The notes beneath the pieces are model-generated. The model worked only from the letters and a program-made list of their open reading frames with translations, was not told the DNA's origin and did not search any database. This document shows, one piece after another, positions 35,063 through 45,689 of a DNA stretch of 64,000 nt. A program made the translations under genes and the position numbers. Origin of the DNA: Plasmodiophora brassicae (taxonomy: Eukaryota > Endomyxa: Phytomyxea > Phytomyxea > Plasmodiophorida); the NCBI GenBank assembly GCA_036867785.1, contig CP145412.1:1426001-1490000 (forward strand), read 5' to 3'. The stretch's first letter is position 1. The number at the start of each line of letters is the position of its first letter.

Positions 35063-38000
35063 TACAATGGTGTATAGTTAACGGGTAGAGCAACAGGTGC
35101 CAGGGCGCGTGTGGCCTTCGGCTTGCCGCGCCGCTTACCTGGCGTCTGCCTGGAGAAGACGGCTAATGTCTGCACTGGCGGGTATGCGACGAACCATTTC
35201 GACAACGTACGCCGACTGCATTGGGCTGAAGGCGCTGCAGCACACAGATACCCGTTGGTGGTCCAGCAAACGTCGCAGCTGAATAGCACAGCGGTCAGCG
35301 CATGCGGCATAAACACGTCGAGCAGTACCGGCGGACGCTGTACCATAGTCTGGATAGGAACGTCGCCAAGGCCGGTCGAGTCGAACTCCTGCCGAACACA
35401 GCTGACAGGAATGACGAGCCGCTTAGCGGTAACGCCATTGTTGATTTCGATAGATGCGAACGCGTGGTTGAGAAGGTCCAGGTCGTGGGCCATCAGCTGG
35501 CCGCGTAATATGCAGGACAGGGACGCCAACTTGGGATCCGGGAACTCGGCCTCAAACTGCACGCGGTGGACACAGGACGATGGTGACAGAATCTGACTGG
35601 CACGCAAGGCTTGAAGGTCGTATTCTGGGTTTCGAGACCCTCCCGTGCCTGCGACCGGCGACACTGATATCTCGCCAACGTCCAGCATGTCGCACACCTG
35701 CAGCCCCATTCGCTGATCCGCTCGATCGTACACGACATTGCGGACATCGACAGCCTAACGAAAGACATCAGTGAGTCCTCGATATGACCAGGGTACGCGC
35801 GGGGCCCACCACCTGTCCTGGAGACAACGCAGGAAGCGCCCAGTGGCCTTTGTCATCGAGGCGGACCAGAAGAATCTCGGACGAAAGCGGCGAGCAGAGC
35901 ATGATGCTTTCTCGGGTTATGGCAGCAACAGACACGCCTTTCATAGATCGCAGGGCGTTACTTGTGTCGTCAGGTAAACGGGCACGCCTGTCTCGTTGCC
36001 GTTTCGACGAGTATTTTGTTCGGTTGTTGGCCTTCAGCACCAAGATGTTGCCTGATTTCTTCACGACGTTCGCAATGGAGTGCACGGTGACGAAATCGTC
36101 CACTTGCAAATCCGCCGCGAACTCATTGTCGAAAACCTCCAGCAGATAGGCGCGAGACGCCCTAATTGTCAATGCATTGAATTTCGGCAATGCGATCAAT
36201 AAGTTTGACACCCACCATCGACCTGGACGTCCTCGGACGACATGACCGTCTGACACTTGAAACCGATGATGAACTCGAATGGACCGACTGCAAACCGTGT
36301 TTTGAAGAAATGATTCAACCTGAATGATATTGATTTGTGCGCGAAGGGCCATACGAATCCGAAACGCGAACCTGGTTGAATTGCATATCCGAGTCGGTGA
36401 TTTCAAAACGGATCCAATCTATGGTGTCTCGGTCTACGCCTGCAAGTGAGCACCTCGCCAGGCGACTGAGAAACCCAGGAGTGGAAGGCGAGTATGACGC
36501 AATTTCATCACGCAGGCATGAGGTAACCGCACTGACAAGCCGACGATGTTGAGCGTTCGCACGGCTTTCTCCAAGCTGATTACGAACGATCCGCTGATCG
36601 TATCGTTTTCCAGTATCAAGGTCAACTCTGGCCACCTAGACACAAGTTGAATGGACATCGAGATGGCAAAGTGATAGACAGCTTACGCGCTCGACGAACA
36701 ACCTCGGAAGTGTTTGCACAACGCGAACTTGGACTCTGGGCACGACGCCCCCATTGATGGCCAGACTGCCGAGGCTCACAAGAAAGGGCAGCTTCTGCCG
36801 TGATTCACACAAGTGAGCATGCAGCAATAGTCACAATCGTAACTATATGGACTAGCCTTTTGAAAACCTAACCTTGAATGCCAAAGGGCTCGTCGTGTAG
36901 AATTGACGCTCAGCCGTAGACGCGTCTTTGCCGCATTGTTCTCCAGAGGCGTGCAAGGAGATAAGACCCCTGATAGGCTTGCGCCGAATATACGAAGCTT
37001 GAGCCCCTCAACGAGTTTGCCCTGATGCATTACCGATTAGCCACCACCTTCTGTATTGCACAAGGGCAATTCCCACCTTCCGCAATCCATCCTGCAATCC
37101 TGGATCGAGGTCGGCAAAGACAGAGTACCTGATGGACCTTTGATTAACCCCGGCACGCACGAGAACAGTGAACAGTACCATCCATCCGTCAGTTCAAGAC
37201 GTTCATTGACAGTGTCTATACCGGCAATGCAAAGGATAAGGTAGGACGAGGATGCCTACACACAGAATTCAGTTACTCAAAAAGCACATTCCTGTACATG
37301 CACAGCTGACCCTATCTTGCTCTAGAATAAGCTTTATAGCGGAGCGCTTAGATTGAACAATTTCTGCCACACAGACACTGAGATGCGTCACGGTTGGAAA
37401 GCCACATTCGGACCTCGATCGTATCGCAACAGAAGCTTCCGAAGTACTCGTTCGTACGTTGTCGCAACTGGGATCGAACCGTAAAACGTTCGGTCTAGCG
37501 AAGCAAGCAGCCACACGACCCATCGATAATGGTTGGAGACCCACTCGCGAGAAATCCTGACACCCCTCAGTATGCTTCAGATTGAGAGGACATTGTCTAC
37601 GTACCAGTCCCAACGAGCACCTTGGTGAACGAGGTCGTCCATGAGCTTGGAGATTCCATGAATCTCATCGAACTGAAAGAACTCGGCCGACCGGGATGTC
37701 ATTGTCGCAATGGCCGGCGACAGACCTTGACCAATAACAGAATCGAGACGTTTCTGCAACGAAATTGAAACTTGGTATCACTACTACGTCGCGTACAGTA
37801 CAAACCTGGGGCGGCCCATGCTTCGCAGCGAATTCTTTCAAACTGATTCTCGGGCCATGAACAGGTTCCGGTGGCCTGAACGGAACTGACGGCCGGCGAG
37901 GTGACGCAAGAGGGCGAGCAGGAACGGGTGCCGGTGGACGGAAGGGAGTTGAAGACAGCCTTCGAGGAGGCGTCTCCAACATCGATTGCAAATGTAATGG

Positions 38001-38468
38001 CCGCAGGGGCTGCCGGCGACGTTTAGCAGCAGGCTGATCCGGTGTTACGAAGTCAAGGTTATTGTCAAGTGCACGCTCGCACGAAGACGCCGCATCGTGT
38101 ACCGCAGCGGACACGCCTGAGCGTGGGCGCAAAGGACGAAACGGGGTCTTTGGCGTACCGCCTTTTCCTGACTCAAACACGACCTGAGGAAGGTCGCGAT
38201 CGCGACCCGTTGACGCCGCTGGTGACGTTCTTGGTTGAAGAGGACGAAATGGCGTGGAGGGGGCGCCTCCTAATCCCGATTCGAATATAGCGTGGGTCGA
38301 CGGTCGGCCTTGGAGCACAGCATCCGAACCGGAACCCAGGGACACGCCAGGATCAGGTTTCGTCAACGCCCTTCCTGGACTGTCGAGCGATGGTGATGGC
38401 GGGACACCACGCTGTTCATGCAAGCCAGCCGTCGTCGCTGACATCAGTCCATTGCGAGGACAACACAT
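34921..38468 (-). CDS. BRCA2: BRCA2 recombination mediator
   Basis: Minus-strand gene with at least eight exons. N-terminal exon (from about 38468): disordered, with two FESGxGGxPxTPFRPLxPR repeats (residues 62-80 and 98-116) and two shorter xPFRPP motifs. The conserved DNA-binding region follows. Helical domain: EFFQFDEIHGISKLMDDL, then ISREWVSNHYRWVVWLLAS and YERVLRKLLLRYD. OB1: RSAIKLILEQD, RLELTDGWY, GKLVEGLKLRIFGASLSG, CTPLE, LRLSVNSTRRALWHSRLGF, LPFLVSLGSLAINGG and VQVRVVQTLPRLF. OB2/OB3: DTIDWIRFEITDSDM, LQVDDFVTVHSIANVVKK, and less conserved sequence to the end. Any Tower insertion is short. These blocks match BRCA2 nearly residue by residue. It loads RAD51 on single-stranded DNA. Exact exon ends and the C-terminus, which may overlap the SUEL gene antisense, are uncertain. 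Confidence 0.85.
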
Positions 38469-40413
38469 GTCCAGGTGGGCGTTTTCGTCAACGGGATGGA
38501 CGGCATGATGGTGATCTGGTTTTCGTACGGCACGAGGAGGTTGAAATCCAATATTCAAGTCCAAGTTTCCCGATCCCGTCGTAAATACAGTCAATCCGGA
38601 AAGCCGTCTGCTGGGTACGATTCGCTATGGCGTAGCATTAGCCATGTCAGCGGTCAAGTGTCATTACGATTAGTACCTGATGAAGGTCGCCAGCATCCAC
38701 ATTTATGCCGCTTGTGCCTGCATCCAGCTTGAATCCAGACGAACCGTTGCCACTGATACCGTCATCGCGGTAGATTTCCTTCGATTCCGGGACGGCATCT
38801 GGCATCAGGCTTAAGTCACTCGTAGACTGACGGCAGACATCCACATCGGCATGGCAGGTTTGCTGATGGATGTCGGTCTGCATGACCTGCTGTACAGCAT
38901 CCTGGTCTGCGAAAAGATCCTTCACTACAGTCTGATAAGCTATTGAGGCGCAGACACAGCGGTTCGGTATCTTACGCTGCTGATCCAGACCTGGATCCGG
39001 CCGGTGCGTCCCGCCGTTCGGAGTCAGTACAACGCCATGGTTGCACGACGTCATCGTCGGTACGCGCCACGTCTGCCCGGTCCGACCGTCGCAGCGTCGC
39101 CGTCGCGTCGACTCCGCGCCTTTTCACTGTCTCATGGACAACCCGGTCGAATTCAAAGATGTCCAAAACTGCAATGGCGCGCGAATCAGAAAGCGCGCTC
39201 AGCGCCGTTCACCCGACATTGCAAAAAACGGACGGCAGGAGGACATCGGCTCGAGCACCTGTGACCGTTCGCAGTGCCAGTGGGAATTTGCAGATTGGTA
39301 CTGGCCTATAATGCCATATGAATGTTCAGCCCGCGCGATGGAGTGTTTCGTAACCATGCTGAGAGAGCGCGGCTGGGTGCCAACTTGGCACGTACTTGGA
39401 CATGTTGAGCTGAAGGCCCGCGAAGAAGCGGCCAGCATTACCGTAGTATTCTTGACCTAGGGTCGTCGTTTTCACCCTCCTTGGCAGCGAAGGTCGTGAC
39501 GCGGGCGGTTAGAAACAACACGCTAGTTGCACGCAACCAGCGGTGGCCTGACCATCTAGTCCCGAGTCCGCTCCAGCAGCAGGACCATTGTCGGCAGGTC
39601 GGCAATCAAACTCGTGATCGTTCGAATATCACGTCAACAGTCCGGCTTGCAGTTATGAACTGATAAACTGATTTATTTGCTACGATCTGATTTCGTTGTC
39701 CGTCTGAGACGATACATGTGGTGATAGTTGGACCGCAAACACGTTCTTGTTGCTTCGCAGGATGGCGATCCTTGTTCCGTCGCCGTACGTCGCTGAATGC
39801 GAAACATCAGTTTGCGCATGACCTACGATATCGGTCAGCTTTCCTTACCTTCAATACGACGGACTGGGTTATCGTTCAATGCGCCCTCGACGACGAGCGC
39901 TGAGCAACGCAGGATATCGGACACGGCAGCTGCCGTCGTTGCTGACGCAGCAAACGTCCCGGACGCCTACAACGAGGCCGGTTCACAAGTGCCTCCTCAG
40001 TGCAGTTCATGTGCGGACCTGCTGAACGGTGCCGGATAGATCCATTACGATGAAGCCCTCATGGGTAGGCAGGCCCTGGCACCAAGCGGACACGTCATCG
40101 ACACTCATGGGCGCACACTCCAACACCCGAACTGCGCAAGTCGCGGTACAGGATACGCTGTGTTGGATTTCATAGTCCCGAGTTTACGTACATAGTTAGC
40201 CGTCTACCCTGGGTCATTGGAGCGTCTTGGTTGCTTGGTCCCACGCTTGCGGCGGGCTAATGCCGGATCCCGCCGCTCGCTTCTGCCACTGCCAATTACT
40301 CCTGGCACGCCCGGTCCGAGCGACATTCTATTCAGGAAAAGCGCCATTTTTTGGTGCCTTCAACCAGACGCGCCCTCGCAGGTACAACTCCGCGGCATCA
40401 TCGTCACTTATCA
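38469..40413. other. Possible 5' exons of BRCA2, otherwise unassigned
   Basis: On the minus strand, coding-like stretches at 38.65-39.05 kb (acidic, with VVKDLFADQDAVQQVMQTD) and 38.97-39.44 kb could be upstream BRCA2 exons, but I could not join them convincingly. On the plus strand, 39.80-40.04 kb contains a short open tail (DTAAAVVADAANVPDAYNEA). No domain is recognised between 39.5 kb and the glycosyltransferase start. Confidence 0.3.
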
Positions 40414-41604
40414 ATGCTGGCGGGACGAGCCGTGGTCGGTCGCGGTCTCAGACGTTCGGCACTGGCCGTCGTCATCGGCCTTGGCCTGGTGTTATGCTAC
40501 GTCATGTTGACGTTCCTGATCGCACGGAATTTACCGATGAGTACGAACGGAATCGGGAAACCGCGGATCGCCAACGTTGTGGGCAGCGACGCCGGCTCCA
40601 ACCACAGAGTCGTCGCTACGGGGAATACGAAGGACGACGGTGCCGGCGTTCTTTCCATACTGGTGTTCTTCGAGACGTTGCGCGATAGTGAACGAAAGTT
40701 CCGTTCCGGCGGGCCGGGCGGCGAGCTGCGCGTGCTAGGGTCCTTGCTGGAGTCGGCGAAAGACCTCGGCTTCAGTGTACGGTTATGCCCATCGCCAGCA
40801 GAACTGAACGCCATCCATGATTTCGACGTTTTCGACCTGATCATACTGGATGAATCTGGCATGAACGCGTTCGCCGATCGCCTTCCTGGCGCCTTCACGA
40901 CGCCATCGATCGCATGCCGCCTGCGGTTCCTAGATTTCTGGGGCACACCGCCCGAACAGAACCACATCAAATTGGACCTGTCGCAGTATCTGGTCCCGTA
41001 CCCGAACCCTTGGAACACGTTCATTGGGTTTCGGCAGGAACCCATCCCGGCACCCACGGGCGAACGGAAGCGCATGGGCGTCCTGCACGGCAAGGAGGGT
41101 CGTTACTGGATCGACCACATTCCGCTCCTAGAGCGGATTTCTCAAACGTTTGACCTCGTCGCTACGATTCCCGATGAACGCCTAGGCGGCCTGAGATTAC
41201 CCAGCCGGGTTCGTAACCTTGGCATGGTGAGCAGGGAAACCTGGCTAACCACCTTGTCGCAATCCCGATTCGTCATATCGTTTGGTGACCCGGTCCTGGC
41301 CCCAACCGGCGTCGAAGCCATCGCCGCCGGGTCCGCCTACATCTTCGCAAAGTACCCCACGCCCCGTTCTATCTCCAATATTCCCGCGCACCCGCTTCGC
41401 TCGCAACACGACTTCCTTCTCGACACGCTCGGCGAGCCGTACGCGTACGCTGTCGACGTCGGCGACCCTGGCGCCGTCCTCAACGCCATTGACAAGGCCT
41501 GCCGAACCACGATCCCCAACCACGTCCCTGACCTGTTCACGGCCGAAACGCATCGAGCACGAACCAACACCATTTTAACTACCGATATATGCGCCAGCAA
41601 TTAA
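40414..41604 (+). CDS. MGAT5-like family 18 glycosyltransferase
   Basis: A single exon of 396 residues. An N-terminal signal-anchor (SALAVVIGLGLVLCYVMLTF, about residues 15-34) makes it a type II Golgi protein. The catalytic domain carries GT18 blocks: LDFWGTPPEQNHIKLDLSQY, LVPYPNPWNTFIGF, MGVLHGKEGRYWIDHIPLL, LPSRVRNLGMVSRETWLTTL, SRFVISFGDPVLAPTGVEAI (MGAT5 has a G-x-P-x-x-x-P-x-x-x-E-A block here) and HPLRSQHDFLLDTLGEPYAY. In animals MGAT5 adds beta-1,6-GlcNAc to the alpha-1,6-mannose arm of N-glycans. The protein is roughly half the animal length and lacks the long stem, so it is mainly the catalytic domain. The ATG immediately before the hydrophobic segment was chosen over a longer frame without ATG. 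Confidence 0.8.
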   Translation: MLAGRAVVGRGLRRSALAVVIGLGLVLCYVMLTFLIARNLPMSTNGIGKPRIANVVGSDAGSNHRVVATGNTKDDGAGVLSILVFFETLRDSERKFRSGGPGGELRVLGSLLESAKDLGFSVRLCPSPAELNAIHDFDVFDLIILDESGMNAFADRLPGAFTTPSIACRLRFLDFWGTPPEQNHIKLDLSQYLVPYPNPWNTFIGFRQEPIPAPTGERKRMGVLHGKEGRYWIDHIPLLERISQTFDLVATIPDERLGGLRLPSRVRNLGMVSRETWLTTLSQSRFVISFGDPVLAPTGVEAIAAGSAYIFAKYPTPRSISNIPAHPLRSQHDFLLDTLGEPYAYAVDVGDPGAVLNAIDKACRTTIPNHVPDLFTAETHRARTNTILTTDICASN

Positions 41605-41757
41605 GAAGACGTAATAGCTGTGGAACTACCGCAATTTCCGCCCCAGTACCGCAATTCTCAACCTCAACTCTCGGACAGGGACTGTTTGCGGTCGTGACTC
41701 GGTTTTTGTGGTTCGCCGGGGACAGAATTTTTGCCTGGGGAGTCGGAGGAGGACAGG

Positions 41758-41946
41758 ATGCCAGCGCCGGTACCGTCGCCGTCGTCCAACATATTGGTCG
41801 TGGGCCGAGTCGTGGCCGTCGCCGTCGGGATCGTGTATGGGTTCAGCCGTCAGACGTACCTGAACATGAAGTACGGGCCGGCCCAGGTGAAAGCGGGCGA
41901 CACGGCGGCGGCAACTCACGGTGTCGCGGCCCCGGCGCACCATTAA
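41758..41946 (+). CDS. ATP synthase subunit e-like protein
   Basis: A 62-residue frame from ATG 41758. A single hydrophobic helix with a Gly motif (NILVVGRVVAVAVGIVYGFS) is followed by RQTYLNMKYG, matching the animal subunit e pattern in which GRYSALxLGxxYGxxR is followed by YLKPR. The tail is Ala/His-rich. Subunit e sits in the peripheral domain of mitochondrial F-ATP synthase and supports dimer formation through its Gly-rich helix. It lies between the GT18 gene and CFAP52 on the same strand. Small size lowers certainty, but length, helix and flanking motif all agree. Confidence 0.65.
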   Translation: MPAPVPSPSSNILVVGRVVAVAVGIVYGFSRQTYLNMKYGPAQVKAGDTAAATHGVAAPAHH

Positions 41947-42290
41947 TCGTATGGCCGTCACTCCGTCTGCACGCTCGTCGTAACTGTATATCGTTCTAAT
42001 ATATTTATGCGCGATTGCAGACCCGCAATGCTGGCGATATCGCAACGAATGTCGAGGGATGATAAAGCCGAGAACCTCATTTGGTACACGAGAAATGTAA
42101 ACCACAAACAACGTGGCCCTGCGTCGTTTGCTGCTTCGCCTTGTCTATCTGCAGTCGCGTTGCGCTCAGAGCGTTCACGTACGCTGCCCCCTTCCCCCCA
42201 AATCTTCTCCATCTGACCGTCATGTCTCAACAATATGGCATTGGGGTACGCATTGCCCGTCACAGAGCGGAGACCAGGACGGGTTGAATA

Positions 42291-44380
42291 ATGTCGTCGT
42301 TGTCGCTGGAAGCGGTGATCGGGTTCGCCGGCGACGTCAACGAAGGCCTGCTGCTGCACAAAGACGACGAGCACCTCATCTACCCGCTGGGCTCCAATGT
42401 CGTCATCAAGAACCTTCTGCGGAGCACGCAGCGATTCCTGCAGAAGGACGGGCACGACCGCGCCATCAGCTGTATGACGATGTCGCACTCGGGCAAGATG
42501 CTGGCAACGGGCCAGGTCACCCATATGGGGTTCCCCGCCGTCGTCATCGTCTGGGACCTGGAATCCGGGGACATCATCCACAAGCTCGTGCTCCACAAGG
42601 GGAAGATCCAGTCCTTGGCCTTCTCGCACAACGACACCTACCTGGCCACGCTCGGCGGTGAAGATGACAACAAACTCGTCATCTGGTCGATTGAGACAGG
42701 CGATCCCGTGTGCGGCGCGCCGGCATCCAACGATGCCGCCCACACCGTCAAGTTCCTGAACACGAACGAATTCAGGCTGGTTACGGCCGGCAAGTACAAC
42801 CTTCGCGTCTGGGAGTTCGACGTCACCAACCGCAAGATACGCCCGACCGACTGCCGCTTGGGATCCATCAAGCGCATCGCTAACTGCATCCAGATCGACC
42901 CCAACGACCAGTTCGTCTACGTTGGCACCGGCAGCGGTGACCTGCTCCGCGTTAACCTCAAGGTACCCTTCCTCCCTATCGCCTTGGTAGCGACATTACT
43001 CACACCAGCGGCGCATCCAGGTGCACATGTTCCAAGACGCCGGTCCGAAGAAGAAGCCACTTGCGAATGGGATCCGAGTCGTAAAGCTGACGCCGGATGG
43101 GAACGTGCTTGTTGGCGCTGGGGACGGGACCGTCGCCCTCCTTCGCAGCAAGGACCTGTCGATCGTGCGGTCCCACCAGTTCGACGGCGCCATCTCGTCG
43201 ATCGTGCTGAACAAAGCGGGCGACCATTTCTTCGTCGGCACCGCCAAGTGCAACATCCACCTGGTCCACCTGAAGTCGTTCGACCAGGAGCTCCGGTCGA
43301 CGTGTCATTACGGGCGCATCAATGACGTGTGCTTCCCGGACGGGTACAGCGAACTCTTCGTCACCGCGTCCGTGAACGACATTCGCGTCTGGAACACCCG
43401 CCTCCGTACCGAGCTCCTTCGCATCCACATCAAGGGCCTGGAGGCGCTCTGTGTCGCGCTGACGCGTGACGGCAAGCAGATCATCAGCGGGTGGAACGAC
43501 GGGAAGATCAGGGCGTTCCTGCCGCAGTCTGGCAAACTGATCTACGTCATCCATGACGCGCACGACGACGGCGTTACGGCCATCACGACGACCAGCGACG
43601 GCAAACGGATCGTTTCCGGTGGAGGGGACGGGCGCGTTCGCGTCTGGAAAATCGGTAGGGCGTTCCAGCTCGCGGGTCCTCTTGACGATGTGCTGATCGA
43701 CCGGCGATGCGTCAGGCGAGCACACGCGCACGATGGTGGCCAGCCTGAAGGAGCACAAGGCGAAGGTGACGCTGATCTGCATCAAGAGCGATGACAGCGA
43801 GTGCGTATCGGCCTCGTTCGACGGGTCGTGCATCATCTGGGACCTGGTGCGGTACCTGCGCGTGAACGCCATGTTCGCGACGACGCAGTTCAACACGATC
43901 ATCTACCATCCGGACGACAGCCAGTTGCTGACCAGCGGGACGGATCGCAAGGTCACGTACTGGGACGCCGTCGACGCCAACGCCATCCGGATCGTCGACG
44001 GTTCCAGCGCGGGCGAAATCACGTCGCTGGACATCTCGGCGGACGGCGAGATGTTTGTCTCGGGCAGCGCCGACAAGCTGATCAAGCTCTGGGGCTACGA
44101 CGAGGGCCACTGCTACTACTTTGGCATGGGGCACAGCGGTGCCATCAAGCGCGTCGCCATCAGCCCCGACCAGCGGAACGTGGTGTCCGTCGGCGAAGAA
44201 GGCGCCATCTTCATATGGAAGATGCCGCCGCCCGGGTTCATCAAGCCGAGCGAGGCCGTCCCCGCGCTGACGGCCGCGACCAAGGACCTGAAGATCGGCG
44301 GCGAACCGGACGCCCATCACGCCAAGGTCGAGCAACAGTCGCAGGAGGGCGAATCGTTCGCATCAGCCGCCCATGTCTGA
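42291..44380 (+). CDS. CFAP52: CFAP52 axonemal WD40 protein
   Basis: Three exons (42291-42962, 43021-43654, 43716-44380) with introns of 58 and 61 nt give 656 residues. The N-terminus LEAVIGFAGDVNEGLLLHKD and HLIYPLGSNVVIKNL match CFAP52/WDR16 closely, as do LHKGKIQSLAFSHNDTYLAT, CHYGRINDVCFPDGYSELFV, NDIRVWNTR, ISGWNDGKIRAFLPQSGKLI, AHDDGVTAITTTSDGKRIVS, SLKEHKAKVTLICIKSDD, SFDGSCIIWDLVRYLRVNAM, LLTSGTDRKVTYWD and the final GHSGAIKRVAISPDQRNVVS. The chain forms two seven-bladed propellers and ends in an acidic tail not seen in human. CFAP52 is a microtubule inner protein of doublet microtubules in motile cilia, so it is direct evidence for a flagellated life stage. Confidence 0.95.
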
Positions 44381-44412
44381 CCCTGGTCCGCACATACATC
44401 ACGAATACACGA

Positions 44413-45134
44413 TCAGCGCTCGCTGTATTCGTGCACGACGAGGTCGACGACGAAGTCGTGCTCGGCGACGGGGACCTCCTCGACGACCTGCTGGTGCAGC
44501 GTCAAGCCGACGAGTCGTGGCATGGGCGACCCTCGCGTCAACGACGCCGCCCGCAACTTGGCCAACCATCGATCGTAGTACCCGCGCCCATGGCCTGTTC
44601 CACACGTTCAGAAACGAGGCACGACGTCGGCGACGTTGCTCTGTACCAAGGCGACGGTTGCAGGCGTCGAACGCAAGCCCAGGCACGAAGACCACTAATG
44701 GGGAATCAGTTGCGGGTTCAGCCAGGGTTGCAGGACACGGTTGTACCGTCGAGGTCGCCAGCGTGTAGAGCGTCGTGCCGGTCAGCGGGCGGTTCACGAA
44801 TGCCCCATTTCGACTTGGGCAGCGCGTGTACGTCGTCCATGGAGTGCACCTGGACGACGGACATCTCGGGGAGGCCGTGCGCACGCGGCAGGTAGACGCG
44901 TTTACCGTCGAGGAACGCGCGTTCGATCAAGGCGGCGGTCTGGATCTCGCCGGCCGGCATCGAGTCGAACAAGGCGATGGCCGTACTGCTTCGCCAGTAA
45001 TCGGCCCGCGTGACACGCTCGGCGAGCAGCGCGCTCTGACGATGGATCTCTGACAGTTCCACCGCCTGCAGCGACCGACGCACCTGGTCCCGCATCGCCC
45101 TCTTCATCGCCGCCGATCGGTCTGCGGTCGCCAT
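44413..45134 (-). CDS. MTHFS: 5-formyltetrahydrofolate cyclo-ligase
   Basis: Spliced minus-strand gene from ATG 45134 to TGA at 44413. One intron joins GDLD to VVFVPGLAFDACNRRLG; the second (44646-44595, 52 nt) joins it to HGRGYYDRWLAKL. The N-terminal helix bears MRDQVRRSLQAV. Then come FDSMPAGEIQTAALIERAF (substrate and nucleotide region), GKRVYLPR, and the family signature where PGL.FD....RLG.G.GYYD is complete after splicing. The C-terminus includes VPVAEHDFVVDLVV. The enzyme uses ATP to convert 5-formyl-THF to 5,10-methenyl-THF in the cytosol or mitochondria. No obvious targeting peptide is seen. The stop lies 32 bp from the end of the convergent CFAP52 gene. Confidence 0.9.
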
Positions 45135-45689
45135 CGGACCCGGCCTGTGGTAAAATAGCGCGTTAATGTATGTTTTGGCCTCGGCAGACGGACACGTGAC
45201 GCGTGTTGGCTTGGCTGAGATGTCCCACGTGTGCAGATGGGTAGTCCGTGCGTGCGTACGCGTCTACGAGAGCAGTGGCAGCTGCATGATGTCGCGGCGT
45301 ACGTATTCTATAATTGGCGCCTGCTACTGGCGAAGCAAGCCCGCGCGGCTGCCCGTCGTGAATGGTCGTTGCTCTGCGGATTGTGGCCGTGTTCATGTGG
45401 GGCGCTTCGTCGTCGAAGCGCACCCGTCCTTACCGTTTCGGCAGCGCAGCGCCGTCCTGCTGCAGGACTACTGCTTGGCGATGGGCGCTCGTCGCGCAAC
45501 TTCAACGAGCTGCGGATGCGGCGCGTCTCGCACGTCGTAAACGCCGCTGCCGTGGAGATGCGGCCGCGTTTCGAGGATAAGGGCATTGGCGCATTGCGTT
45601 TGCGTACCTGAATCTGCGGATCAGCGACAAACCGTGTAACGAACTGCGGCGCACTTTCCGGCAAACTACGCCGTGGCGGGGTCCGTGGC

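Noticed and set aside
34921-36406. MCM-family (MCMDC2-like) reading of the OB-like minus-strand exons
   Set aside because: The upstream helical domain and OB1 blocks (VSNHYRW, LTDGWY, NSTRRALWHSRLGF) fix the gene as BRCA2, and the later OB exons fit its OB2/OB3.
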